This document shows, one piece after another, positions 19,294 through 27,961 of a stretch of DNA of 64,000 nucleotides. The notes under the pieces were generated by a model. It ran no database searches. It was given only the letters and a program-made list of their open reading frames with translations, and was not told where the DNA came from. This stretch comes from CAJQQK01 sp965224225. Lineage in GTDB: Bacteria; Pseudomonadota; Alphaproteobacteria; Rhizobiales; Hyphomicrobiaceae. The stretch is from the NCBI GenBank assembly GCA_965224225.1, contig CBDCZF010000001.1, positions 165,204-229,203 of the forward strand, written 5' to 3'. A program made the position numbers and the translations under genes. Position 1 is the stretch's first letter. Each line of letters begins with the position of its first letter.

Positions 19294-19968
19294 TCAGAAA
19301 ACGAATGCTGCCTTGCGCTCGAACGGCTCGAGCACGCAGCCGGCGGCCACCATCAGGTCGACGTCCGAGAACTGCTCGCCATCGCGCTGCCAGCAGGCCA
19401 CCCGCGTCACGCCATCCCGGCGCCTGAGCCCGACCAGCTTGCCGCCGTCCTTGAGTTGATCCAGCAATTCCGCGCCGACATCGTCGACCGCCCCGTTGAT
19501 CATGATCGCATCGTATGGCCCTTCACCGGCATAACCGGCATCGAGCGCGCCGGCGACGACGACGACATTGCTGACATCCTGGTCGGCCAGTGCCCTTTCA
19601 GCGCCTGCCGCGAGCGTGCGGTCAGCCTCGACAGCGACCACCGTCTGGACAAGATGTGCCAGCAGGGCCGCCTCGTAACCGCAGCCGGCGCCGACCAGCA
19701 ACGCCACATCATCGCCAGACACATCCAGCTCCTGCAGCAAATGCGCTACCGTCCGTGGCGCCAGCACCTGCCGACCGCCGTCACCCGTCTCGGGCGGGGT
19801 CAGCATCAATTCGCCATCACCGTAGGCAACGCCGTGCAGGCGCTCCGGCAGAAACGCCTCACGCGCCACAGACATCATGGCGTGCACAATGCGCCGGTCG
19901 GTGAGATCGTTGGGCCGTACCTGGCTCTCGACCATGTTCAGGCGTTGCAGGGCGTAATCCACTCGCAT
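19294..19968 (-). CDS. pcm: Protein-L-isoaspartate O-methyltransferase-like protein
   Basis: A 224-residue SAM-dependent methyltransferase of the Pcm fold, the type found upstream of tolC in alphaproteobacteria. NMVESQVRPNDLTDRRI near the start and VALLVGAGCGYEAALLAHL (motif I, SAM-binding) identify it. The catalytic loop of true Pcm (usually with a TISQPY-like stretch) reads ELMLTPPETGDGG here, so activity on isoaspartate is doubtful. I chose the ATG at 19968 because GGAG lies 6 nt upstream. Family: confident. Repair activity: uncertain. Confidence 0.8.
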   Translation of the reverse strand: MRVDYALQRLNMVESQVRPNDLTDRRIVHAMMSVAREAFLPERLHGVAYGDGELMLTPPETGDGGRQVLAPRTVAHLLQELDVSGDDVALLVGAGCGYEAALLAHLVQTVVAVEADRTLAAGAERALADQDVSNVVVVAGALDAGYAGEGPYDAIMINGAVDDVGAELLDQLKDGGKLVGLRRRDGVTRVACWQRDGEQFSDVDLMVAAGCVLEPFERKAAFVF

Positions 19969-20130
19969 GTCCATCTCCCTCAACGTCGCTCGATGCGACG
20001 TTCACCGCACGCTGCGCGTTCCAATCCCATTGCATGCATGACCGTGCGTGTGATACATGCCCTCGACCTCACGGCGCAAGCAGGCAAAACACCACCGGCC
20101 TGCATGCCGGTTCCTTGACCGGCGCAGGAT

Positions 20131-20204
20131 GGCCACGTGGCGGAGTGGTGACGCAGCGGACTGCAAATCCGTTTACCCCGGTTCGATTCCGGGCGTGGCC
20201 TCCA
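20131..20204 (+). tRNA. tRNA-Cys (anticodon GCA)
   Basis: The cloverleaf is complete. The acceptor arms are GGCCACG and CGTGGCC, the D-stem is GCG/CGC, and the anticodon stem GCGGA/TCCGT holds loop CTGCAAA with anticodon GCA. The T-arm is CCCGG TTCGATT CCGGG. The discriminator is U, as expected for tRNA-Cys, and CCA is encoded at 20202-20204. Confidence 0.97.
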
Positions 20205-20226
20205 GAATACCTGTTGAAATACGGCA

Positions 20227-21864
20227 CTATACCGATCTCTTTTTCAGAGCGCGGAAGTCATGCACGCCGGTCAGCGTGCAGGGATCGACGCCGTCACCGA
20301 AAATCATGTGCTTCTGGATCTTCTGTGTACCGGTGACCGGCAGTTCGTCCATGAACAGGATCCATCCCGGAGCCTTGTAGTAGGCGAGCTCGGCGAAGCA
20401 GTAATCGAAGATCTCGCGGGCCAGTTCCGATCCCGGCTGCCGCTCGTTGGCGACGATACAGGCGAACACCTCCTCGTCGCGCATCTCGTCTGCGACCGCA
20501 ACGACGGCGACCTGGGCGACGGCTGCATGCGCCTGCAGACAGGCCTCGATCTCGGCGGCGGCGATGTTTTCACCCGACCGGCGGATGATGTTCTTCTTGC
20601 GGTCGACGAAATAGAGCATGCCGGTTTGATCCTGGCGGACCGTATCACCGGTGTGAAACCAGCCGCCGCGCCAAGCATCTTCCGTTGCCTCGGGCTGGTT
20701 GAGGTAGCCTGAAAACGCCCCCTTGCGCGGCGTCTCGGCCGAATGGCGCACGACCATTTCACCAGGCTCGCCGGGGACCACGTCGCAGTCGTCCGCATCG
20801 ACGACACGCACTTCGAGTTCGGGCCCCGGCCGGCCCATGGCGCGGGTGTCGACCTGGCGCGGCTCTTCTGTATCGACCAGGATGCGGCACATCTCCGTCA
20901 TGCCCCAGCCCTCGACCAGCGGAAAGCCGAAGCGTTCTTCAAACGCCCGATGCAGCGTCGGCTCGACGCCGGCCCCGAAGCCCCACTTCAAGCCATGCTC
21001 GCGATCTCCGGGTCCGGGTGGTTCGTTCATCAGCACGGGAATGACGACGCCGAGATAGTGACAGCCCGTTGCCCGCGTCTCCCGCACTTCCGGCCACCAC
21101 CGCGAACGGCTGAAACGCTCGGGTATAATCTGGCAGTTGCCGGTGACCAGCATGCCGTAGAACTGGGCGATGGCGGCGTTGACGTGGAACAGCGGCAGCG
21201 GGTTGTAAACGCGCTCGCAGCCGACCCCGATCGTCATGCGCCCGCCGCGCGAGGCGTACCAGGCGCCCATCATCAGTTCGTATTCATGACCCAGAATGCA
21301 GCCCTTGGGTCGACCTGTGGTACCCGATGTGTAGAGCAGGCTGGCTTCCGTCTGCGGGTCGACGCCGCCGGCGATCGGCACCGCCGTCCGCGCCCGCGGC
21401 AAACCGTCAGGTGTGCCGTCGAACAACCAGCACTCGATGTCAGTGCCGGCTTCCGCAATTGCAGCCCGCACGAGGTCGGCATGTTCGGGAACCGCAATCG
21501 CGAGGTCCGCTCCAGAGTCTCGCAGGACATAGGCCATTTCGGCCGCGCGATAGTCGGGGTTGATCGGCACCCAGGAAATACCGAGCATCGCACAGGCAAG
21601 CTTGACGATCAGCATCTCCGGCCGGTTCTCCAGCAGCACGGCAATGCGATGACCATGGCCATAGGCGGCGGCACTGAGCGCCTCACGCCATTCGCCGACG
21701 AGGCGGCCAGCCGCTGCAAAAGTTATCCGGCGGCCGTCGGCATCATACCGACGTTCAAGATCGCGCGGCACACACAGGAAGTCGTTGTCGGCGAAGGTAT
21801 CGGCGGCCGCCCCGAAGACCTCACCGATTGTGCGTCCATCGATTTCCAGCATTGTACCAGTCAT
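20227..21864 (-). CDS. AMP-dependent acyl-CoA ligase (CaiC-like)
   Basis: A 545-residue member of the adenylate-forming superfamily that activates a carboxylic acid to its CoA thioester. The P-loop A3 motif is LLYTSGTTGRPKGCI, A5 is VEGWGMTEM, A7/A8 are WFHTGDTVRQDQ and YFVDRKKNIIRRSGENI, and the catalytic lysine is in PVTGTQKIQKH. The spacing and wording resemble crotonobetaine/carnitine-CoA ligases and related Hyphomicrobiales acyl-CoA synthetases, but the substrate cannot be assigned. It stands alone between tRNA-Cys and a terminator, so it is probably monocistronic. Confidence 0.88.
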   Translation of the reverse strand: MTGTMLEIDGRTIGEVFGAAADTFADNDFLCVPRDLERRYDADGRRITFAAAGRLVGEWREALSAAAYGHGHRIAVLLENRPEMLIVKLACAMLGISWVPINPDYRAAEMAYVLRDSGADLAIAVPEHADLVRAAIAEAGTDIECWLFDGTPDGLPRARTAVPIAGGVDPQTEASLLYTSGTTGRPKGCILGHEYELMMGAWYASRGGRMTIGVGCERVYNPLPLFHVNAAIAQFYGMLVTGNCQIIPERFSRSRWWPEVRETRATGCHYLGVVIPVLMNEPPGPGDREHGLKWGFGAGVEPTLHRAFEERFGFPLVEGWGMTEMCRILVDTEEPRQVDTRAMGRPGPELEVRVVDADDCDVVPGEPGEMVVRHSAETPRKGAFSGYLNQPEATEDAWRGGWFHTGDTVRQDQTGMLYFVDRKKNIIRRSGENIAAAEIEACLQAHAAVAQVAVVAVADEMRDEEVFACIVANERQPGSELAREIFDYCFAELAYYKAPGWILFMDELPVTGTQKIQKHMIFGDGVDPCTLTGVHDFRALKKRSV

Positions 21865-21908
21865 TGCCCGGCCCGCTCCCAGTACTGAAACCTGACAAGC
21901 ATAATAAA

Positions 21909-21935
21909 GGGGCTGACGGTCGCCCTGTCAGCCCC
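21909..21935 (-). terminator. Rho-independent terminator after small secreted protein gene
   Basis: The perfect 9 bp stem GGGGCTGAC / GTCAGCCCC encloses a 9 nt loop. Read on the minus strand it is followed by TTTATTAT. It lies 47 bp past the stop of the gene at 21983-22342. Confidence 0.8.
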
Positions 21936-21982
21936 AATTCAATGCCTGTCATGTTCGTCGAATGCGCGCAGTGAGCCGCCTC

Positions 21983-22342
21983 CTAGAACCGGTGGCGAAA
22001 CGTGCCACGGATCCTGAGATCGTCCAGCGCGTCGTCGCGATCCTTAGGTGTCGTTTCCTTGATCTGCGGCTCGGGATCGCCGTAGAGCAGTTCGAGACCG
22101 AAATCGAGCTTGGGCAAGACGCCGAGTGTGCCAATCCCGGGAATGCGTACGGCCGTACCGTCTTTGCCACTGGTCTTGGGCAACGCCTCCGAAAGATCGA
22201 GCTTCCCGGGTTCCTTCGGCGCCTGCAGCGTTGCGGGATCGGCGACGGCCGTCACGGCTTTGCTCCCTTCAGTGGATTGCTGAAAGGCTGCAGCGCTGCC
22301 GGCGAAGGTCAGCGCAAAAACCAGTGTTGCAAGTATTCGCAT
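21983..22342 (-). CDS. Small secreted protein of unknown function
   Basis: About 119 residues with a clear Sec signal peptide (RILATLVFALTFAGSAAAF). The mature part is short and hydrophilic, carrying the hydrophobic segment IPGIGTLGVLPKLDFGLELL and ending DDLRIRGTFRHRF, a C-terminal Phe as seen on some outer-membrane-associated proteins. Three consecutive ATG codons are possible starts; I use the third (22342), 6 nt after GGAAG. It has its own terminator. I do not recognise a family. Confidence 0.7.
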   Translation of the reverse strand: MRILATLVFALTFAGSAAAFQQSTEGSKAVTAVADPATLQAPKEPGKLDLSEALPKTSGKDGTAVRIPGIGTLGVLPKLDFGLELLYGDPEPQIKETTPKDRDDALDDLRIRGTFRHRF

Positions 22343-22524
22343 CATCATCTTCCAACAACCCCGCTTGCCACGAATCCTAACGCAGCAGTGTGCTGCTTAG
22401 CGCAAGACAAAGCATCTGGCCAGCATGGTTAAAGTCGCGTCAACAATTAGACAGAAGACTGTAATCTCAAAGACATGTGGCACACACGCAACGGAGCCAA
22501 TCGTTTGGCTCTGCAATAGGAAAA

Positions 22525-22542
22525 GGGGCCCGAACGGGCCCC
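22525..22542 (-). terminator. Rho-independent terminator after first porin gene
   Basis: The perfect 8 bp stem GGGGCCCG / CGGGCCCC has a 2 nt loop. Read on the minus strand it is followed by TTTTCC. It lies 29 bp past the porin stop codon. Confidence 0.85.
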
Positions 22543-22570
22543 TGATCCGTGTTTCTTGCTGGTGAGCTGA

Positions 22571-23815
22571 TCAGAAGCGGATCCGCGAACCAACCATGAA
22601 GAGGTTGATGTCTTCCAGTTCGACGCTCCCACCGGCGACATCTACATCAGCACCAATGTTGTGATACTGGAAGTAGACTTCCATGGCGGCTGCATCGATC
22701 TTCTGGTTCAGGACGATACCCCAGGCCTGCACATCAGCACCAAGGCCACCACCAACCAAGGCACTGGCATTGAACGTGCCGTTAGAGATGTCCCAATCGC
22801 CGTAGTAGAAGCCGATATGCGTCTTGCCGATCGGGCTGAACTTGCGGTTCATGCCAGCACTGATGGCCCAAAGCGTATCGTTGAAGTCACCGACCAGGCC
22901 TTCATCATCTTCTTCACCGTAAGATGCTGAGATGTAGAGACCAGTTGCCGTATGCATGACAGATACCGAACCGCCGATTTCCGTCGATTCCTGATCTTCG
23001 TCAGCGGTCACCGAGTAACCGATACCAGCGCCAATGCGGATGCCATTGAATTCGTTGGCATAACGCAGGGCAACACCCCAGCCGTCACCATCGACCACAT
23101 CATCATCTGCCCAATGCGCGCTGAGGACGAAGCCGGCCAGCTCAGGGCTGATGTACTTCACGAGTGACGTACGGCCACCTTCTGCAGACAGTGCCAAGTC
23201 CCTGGCGCGAATGACATCAAGAGCACCGAAATGGAAGTTCAGATCACCAACGATGTCACCCCATGCCACAGCATTGTAGTTGCCCATGGTACAACCGAGA
23301 CAGATCTGTGTTATGCCGTCGGTCGCATCTGACGTGTGGCCCAGCCAGACAGTACCGATTGATTTCGACTTCACGTACATGGCCTGATGGCGGACATCGA
23401 TGCCATCGCCGAGTGTAGCGTCGTCGCCGCCACTGCCTTCATCGTAGTTCAAGCTCGAACCCGGACGGGTCATACCTAGCTCGATCAAGAAGCCGGCCGA
23501 CCAGTCGCTGTTGATCTTCGCGCTACCCTTGAAGCGGAAGCGAGTGCGCGACTGGACGTTGGTGATCTGGTAGATGTCATCATCCACACCATCGTCCCAA
23601 TAGAGCACGGCTTCGTTCACGTGACCCGACACTTCGAGCGAAACCTTGCGGTTGCCCTTGCGTGCCGTCGTCGCTTCCAGTTCGGCGATCCGCTCTTCGA
23701 GGTCGGAGCAGCAATTACCGCCGAGGTCGGCTGCCATGGCGCCGGTCGATGCAAAAGCAGCGAACGCGGCGGCGATGGCGAAGCGACTGGTCGTCTTTTT
23801 CAGTCCCCCAATCAT
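22571..23815 (-). CDS. Porin (alphaproteobacterial porin_2 family), copy 1
   Basis: Trimeric outer-membrane porin for small solutes. About 414 residues with a signal peptide (ending STGAMA), a mature N-terminus DLGGNCCSDLEERIAELEAT that forms a short coiled coil, then alternating beta strands of the family (KVSLEVSGHVNEAVLYWDDG, TRFRFKGSAKI). The last residue is Phe (MVGSRIRF), the outer-membrane insertion signal. The ATG at 23815 is preferred because a GGAG lies 8 nt upstream; in-frame ATGs further up lack a spaced Shine-Dalgarno. A closely similar paralogue starts about 2.2 kb upstream on the same strand, but each has its own terminator. Confidence 0.9.
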   Translation of the reverse strand: MIGGLKKTTSRFAIAAAFAAFASTGAMAADLGGNCCSDLEERIAELEATTARKGNRKVSLEVSGHVNEAVLYWDDGVDDDIYQITNVQSRTRFRFKGSAKINSDWSAGFLIELGMTRPGSSLNYDEGSGGDDATLGDGIDVRHQAMYVKSKSIGTVWLGHTSDATDGITQICLGCTMGNYNAVAWGDIVGDLNFHFGALDVIRARDLALSAEGGRTSLVKYISPELAGFVLSAHWADDDVVDGDGWGVALRYANEFNGIRIGAGIGYSVTADEDQESTEIGGSVSVMHTATGLYISASYGEEDDEGLVGDFNDTLWAISAGMNRKFSPIGKTHIGFYYGDWDISNGTFNASALVGGGLGADVQAWGIVLNQKIDAAAMEVYFQYHNIGADVDVAGGSVELEDINLFMVGSRIRF

Positions 23816-24343
23816 ATCCATCTCCACAATGTGGTTGCAGTTGGTTGCAGAAAGCATCACGCGCTGCCCGGCGACAGCTCGCGTACGGACCGAGCAGCAC
23901 GCACGCGCGTGTGCGCAAGCGGCTCCGACCGGACGCGCTACTGACGAGATACGAGAAACTGGATACGAACGAGTGCGGCTTAGACTCTAGTTTGCCGGGC
24001 TTGCTCCCTGCACTCCGTCGGCCACTTCACCGTTCGGCGAAGGTTTTGGCGGGACGGAAAGGTCGGATGACCACGGCCGCACGACTCAATTACGTTGAAT
24101 GATGGTTATGCGAGTCAAAGATTCGCGGCAAACTTTATCAACGCCATTACCCACGTCATTTGCGCGAATTGTGTCTTCAATGCAACTCAGGGCGGAACCG
24201 CCACACTTTGTTAAGGATTTGCTGCCGGCACCAGTAGCTCACCGCGGCAAGTTCCGGCGCTTTACGAGTGCCGCGCACAACTTCGCGCCTGCGTTGGTCG
24301 CGCTAGATCGATTCCGATTGTCTCGAAAACAATCTCGCTACGA

Positions 24344-24438
24344 TTTCGCTCACGGCTATTCCTCACTTGCGCTCGGGCCTCTGCGGGGGCGGCGCTTAGC
24401 GCCGGGCCTCGTTCGAGGCCTTTAGCGTTTCCGACATG
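24344..24438 (-). repeat. Single copy of the dispersed hairpin repeat (copy B)
   Basis: Read on the minus strand this about 95 bp element matches the consensus of arrays A, C and D. It has a CCGGCGC TAA GCGCCG hairpin, then CCCCCGC, GAGCGCAAG, GAGGAATAGC and a terminal GTGAGCGAAA. It has an extra small hairpin (GCCTCG AAC GAGGC, minus strand) next to the main one. Unlike the arrays it does not touch a gene end. Confidence 0.8.
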
Positions 24439-24742
24439 GCCGGGAACGCTTTAGGAGCCGAAAATCACAGGAACAGGTTCATCGCAGCTTCCTCCACCAC
24501 GCAACATGCATTCTACACACCGAGGCGGTTTCCCGAGGTTTGCAACGCAGCAAATCCGCCGATCAGAGCGTGGAACCCCTGGGGTGCTAAGCCAAGCGTT
24601 CCCCAACCCTTCGTTAACAGGGCCACGAGCCTTTCCCCGCATTGTTGAGAGGCAGTGCCCCACACGGCCAAAGGCTCGGTCACCTGGGCCCACAGAAAGC
24701 TTCCACCTCGTTGGAGCGTCGCCATGCCTGGCGCACAAGAAA

Positions 24743-24767
24743 AAGGGCCGCCCTAAAGGCGGCCCTT
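24743..24767 (-). terminator. Rho-independent terminator after second porin gene
   Basis: The 10 bp stem AAGGGCCGCC / GGCGGCCCTT has a 5 nt loop. Read on the minus strand it is followed by a T-rich run (TTTCTTG). It lies 29 bp past the porin stop. Confidence 0.88.
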
Positions 24768-24796
24768 CGTCGTCTCTCAGGTTCAGATAGTCCCGA

Positions 24797-26017
24797 TCAG
24801 AACTTGATGCGGGCACCTGCCATGAAGAGGTTGATGTCCTGAGCAGCCACACCACCTACGTCACCACCGATATTGTGATACTGCAGGTAGAGATCCAGCG
24901 CAGCGGCGTCGATCGTCTGGGTCAGAGAGACGCCCCAAGCATCGATGTCGCCTTGTGTCGCACCACCCTGCGTCAGGTCGAAGTTACCATAGTAACCACC
25001 AAGGTGCGTGGCGCCCATGGCGTTGAACTTCTGACGGATGCCAGCACTGATGGCCCACATGACGTCTCTGTTGTCACCAACGATGCCTTCGTCGTCTTCT
25101 TCGCCGTAAGAACCGGCAATGTAAAGACCTGTCGGCGTGTGGGCCATGGAGATCGAGCCACCAATTTCGGTATGCTCAACACCATCCGTATCGGAAACCG
25201 AGTAACCGATACCGGCTGCGACCCGGATTGCACCGAACTCGCCAGCGTAACGAAGAGCAGCACCCCAGTCGTCACCGGCAGGAACCTCTTCGTCGGCCCA
25301 GTGTGCGCTCAGCGAGAAACCGGCCAAGCTCGGGCTGACATACTTGACGAGCGACGTACGGCCACCTTCCGCCGACAGCGCAAAGCCCGCAGCAGCGCCG
25401 AGGTCGTTTCCTGCAGCGTCATGGAACTGGAGAGCACCGACGATATCCCCCCAGGCAACGGCATGATAGTTGCCCATGTCGCAACCGAGGCAGATCTGCG
25501 TGATGCCGTCCGTCGAATCCGACGTATGACCGAGCCAGACCGTACCGATCGAGTTGGACTTGACGTACATCGCCTGATGGCGAACATCCATGCCGACGCC
25601 GGCCAGCACCGTGTCATCATTGTTTGCCCCGGCACGACCGCTGTCATAGTTCAAGCTCGAACCAGGACGTGTCATACCGATTTCGATCAGGAAGCCGGCC
25701 GACCAATCAGCGTTGATCTTGGCGCTGCCCTTGAAGCGGAAGCGCGTACGCGACTGGACGTTGGTCACCTGATAGATGTCGTCATCGACACCATCATCCC
25801 AGTAGATGACGGCTTCGTTGACGTGGCCCGACACTTCCAAAGAAACCTTGCGGTTGCCTTTGCGAGCCGTCGTTGCTTCGAGTTCTGCAACGCGTTCTTC
25901 GAGATCTGCACAGCAGTTGCCACCGAGGTCGGCAGCTTGAGCGGATATACCGCCCAACATAAGACCAGCGGCTGCAATGCTTGCAACGCTAGCTGACTTA
26001 AAGAGTCCCCCGATCAT
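24797..26017 (-). CDS. Porin (alphaproteobacterial porin_2 family), copy 2
   Basis: About 406 residues, closely similar to copy 1 across the N-terminal half. The signal peptide ends GISAQA, then DLGGNCCADLEERVAELEAT, KVSLEVSGHVNEAVIYWDDG, and conserved GLHV-type beta strands, with a terminal Phe (MAGARIKF). Loop regions differ from copy 1 (for example GRAGANNDDTVLAGVGM), as expected for surface-exposed loops. The ATG at 26017 is preceded by GGAGTAAGG at a suitable distance; a GTG directly before it is less likely. The upstream leader can form alternative hairpins. Confidence 0.9.
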   Translation of the reverse strand: MIGGLFKSASVASIAAAGLMLGGISAQAADLGGNCCADLEERVAELEATTARKGNRKVSLEVSGHVNEAVIYWDDGVDDDIYQVTNVQSRTRFRFKGSAKINADWSAGFLIEIGMTRPGSSLNYDSGRAGANNDDTVLAGVGMDVRHQAMYVKSNSIGTVWLGHTSDSTDGITQICLGCDMGNYHAVAWGDIVGALQFHDAAGNDLGAAAGFALSAEGGRTSLVKYVSPSLAGFSLSAHWADEEVPAGDDWGAALRYAGEFGAIRVAAGIGYSVSDTDGVEHTEIGGSISMAHTPTGLYIAGSYGEEDDEGIVGDNRDVMWAISAGIRQKFNAMGATHLGGYYGNFDLTQGGATQGDIDAWGVSLTQTIDAAALDLYLQYHNIGGDVGGVAAQDINLFMAGARIKF

Positions 26018-26048
26018 CACCTTACTCCGTTGGACTACACAACAGATA

Positions 26049-26088
26049 CCCAGCCTTAGCTGAGAGCTAAAACCCAGCTAGTGCTGGG
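26049..26088 (-). promoter_or_regulatory. Possible structured 5' leader of porin copy 2
   Basis: Between 32 and 71 bp before the porin start are overlapping inverted repeats. CCCAGC-TAGT-GCTGGG (26073-26088) and TTAGCT-GAG-AGCTAA (26056-26070) are simple hairpins. Another CCCAGC at 26049-26054 could instead pair with GCTGGG at 26083-26088. The two pairings compete, which would suit a regulated leader or an RNA target. This is inference from sequence only. Confidence 0.4.
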
Positions 26089-26554
26089 ATACCGACTGAC
26101 ATAGTCTCAGCGCCAAGCGCGCACGTACTTACTCAATCGCTTGAGCTAGCAGTATCGATCAGGGGGTGGTGACGCAACCTCCATCGCCGATGGTAAACCA
26201 CATCGCCAATTGTATGTTGCAACTACGCCACTGCGTGATTCGGTCCGCATCGCCGCGTTTCATCTGAAACTGCCATGAAATGCCGAAAACATTGGCCCAG
26301 AACGATCAAACCTGTGGCCGGAGCGAGGCCGATGCAACCATCGAAAGGCAAGTTATACAGGATCTTGCACTAAGGCTTGCCGAGGAGCTTGCTCGTTGGA
26401 ATGATTATCAATTCCATTCCGGCCCACCAATGTTATCCCCAGCCCTGCGTATCCTGCTTTGCATCGCTGGTGTAAAGGCGCCACCATATATTGCACAGCA
26501 ACAACACCATGTTCCTAGACAAGCCATCAACTATTAACAGCGGCCCGCATCCAG
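26089..26554. other. Intergenic region upstream of porin copy 2 and the monooxygenase gene
   Basis: This 466 bp stretch separates divergent genes and should contain both promoters. An 85-codon open frame at 26280-26537 (plus) has low third-position GC for this genome and no ribosome binding site, so I do not call it. Nothing else is recognisable. Confidence 0.5.
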
Positions 26555-27781
26555 TTGACTAAAAACACAAAAATTGGACTGGAAGATTGCCTGATCGTCG
26601 GCGCCGGCCCGGTCGGACTTGCGGCGGCACAGGCCTTGTCGCTCAACGGCTTCAGCTGCACGCTATGCGGCGAGCTGCCGCACGACACGCCTGAAGCGCC
26701 GGATCTGAGAACAGCGGCGCTGTTTGACGGCAGCATCAGAATGCTCGAGCGGCTCGGCGCCTGGTCGCGCCTGCTGGACGAAGCGGCCCCGATCGATGCG
26801 ATCCGCATCGTCGATGCGACGGGCGACCTGCTGCGCGCACCCGAACAGCTTTTTCGCGCGCAGGACCTCGGCTGGGACCATCTCGGCTTCAACATTGCCA
26901 ATCCGACCCTGGTGCGCGTCCTGCTTGATTGTCTGCGAAACCCCAGCGCCGAGGCTGCCGGTGCGAATCTCGTAGTCGCCACCAAGGTCGAAAGTATTGC
27001 CGTTCACGCCGATCACGTCACCGCACGACTTGCAGATGGCACGACACTGGCCGCCCGCCTCGCGATCGCAGCCGACGGCCGGCGCTCGATTACGCGCACT
27101 TCGGCGGGCATCGGCGTCGAACAATGGCAGTATGATCAATCGGCGATTACCGCCCATATCGAACACGCGCTACCCAACGACGCCATTTCGACCGAGGTTC
27201 ACGCCCGCACCGGACCGTGCACGATCGTGCCGCTCAGCCCCTATCGTGCAAGCCTGGTCTGGATCGAAACACATGCCGAGGCCCGGCGCCTGGCGGCGCT
27301 CGATGACGCCTCGTTCGCCACCGCCCTCGAAGAGCGCCTGCAAAGTGCTCTCGGCCCGATCCGAAAGACCACGCCGCGCCGTATTTTCCCGCTGGCCAGC
27401 ATGATCGCCGATCGCTTCGGCGCCAGCCGCGTCGCATTGGTCGGCGAGAGCGCCCATGCCTTCCCACCGATCGGCGCCCAGGGCCTGAACCTCGGCCTGC
27501 GGGACGTTGCCGACCTGATTGACGCACTCGTGGAGGCACGTGAAACCGGTGCAGACCTCGGCGGCGAACAGGTTCTCGCCCGCTTTGACCGCAGCCGCCG
27601 GCCGGACGTGGCGGCACGCACCTATGGTGTCGATATTCTCGGCCGATCCCTCGGGGCCGGTGTCACAGGCCTCCTGCGCGGCGCCGTTCTGCACGCAACC
27701 CACGCCTCGCCGGGCTTCAAGGGCTGGCTGATGCAGCGCGGCCTGCGCCCGCCCGGGGACTGGCCAACGATGATGCAATAG
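26555..27781 (+). CDS. UbiH/UbiF/COQ6-family FAD-dependent monooxygenase
   Basis: A 408-residue flavoprotein hydroxylase of the aromatic-ring hydroxylase class, most like ubiquinone-biosynthesis enzymes. The Rossmann motif is IVGAGPVGLAAAQAL near the start. AADGRRSITRTSAGI carries the conserved DG motif, and GESAHAFPPIGAQGLNLGLR is the FAD-binding GD-type motif near residue 300. The start seems to be TTG at 26555, because no ATG lies between it and the Rossmann fold; I see no strong Shine-Dalgarno. Ubiquinone hydroxylation is the likely role, but ring position is unknown. A lipid A acyltransferase gene follows after 180 bp. Confidence 0.82.
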   Translation: MTKNTKIGLEDCLIVGAGPVGLAAAQALSLNGFSCTLCGELPHDTPEAPDLRTAALFDGSIRMLERLGAWSRLLDEAAPIDAIRIVDATGDLLRAPEQLFRAQDLGWDHLGFNIANPTLVRVLLDCLRNPSAEAAGANLVVATKVESIAVHADHVTARLADGTTLAARLAIAADGRRSITRTSAGIGVEQWQYDQSAITAHIEHALPNDAISTEVHARTGPCTIVPLSPYRASLVWIETHAEARRLAALDDASFATALEERLQSALGPIRKTTPRRIFPLASMIADRFGASRVALVGESAHAFPPIGAQGLNLGLRDVADLIDALVEARETGADLGGEQVLARFDRSRRPDVAARTYGVDILGRSLGAGVTGLLRGAVLHATHASPGFKGWLMQRGLRPPGDWPTMMQ

Positions 27782-27961
27782 ATCGCCTGGCGATCCGGCC
27801 GCGACCAACGAGAGCAGGCAAAAGATTGCACGCAAAGCATTTGACGGCGACGGCTTCGTTGTGACATGCGATGCCGTCCCGCGTCCCAGTGATTAAAAAC
27901 CGAACCGGTCCGGCGGACGCCCGTCTGTCCGGATGCCCAAGCCCCGTTGCAACCCGACACT

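Larger units (their letters stand above)
23816..24796. other. Long intergenic region between the two porin genes
   Basis: Nearly 1 kb without a supportable gene. It must contain the promoter of porin copy 1. It also holds a single repeat-family unit (24344-24438) and the terminator of porin copy 2 (24743-24767). Open frames here (for example 24099-24425 plus and 24451-24855 minus) have no family resemblance and partly run through the repeat. The stretch 24450-24720 is not explained by anything I recognise. Confidence 0.5.

Noticed and set aside
26280..26537. 85-codon open frame upstream of the monooxygenase
   Set aside because: Low third-position GC compared with all real genes here and no ribosome binding site; possible but not supportable.
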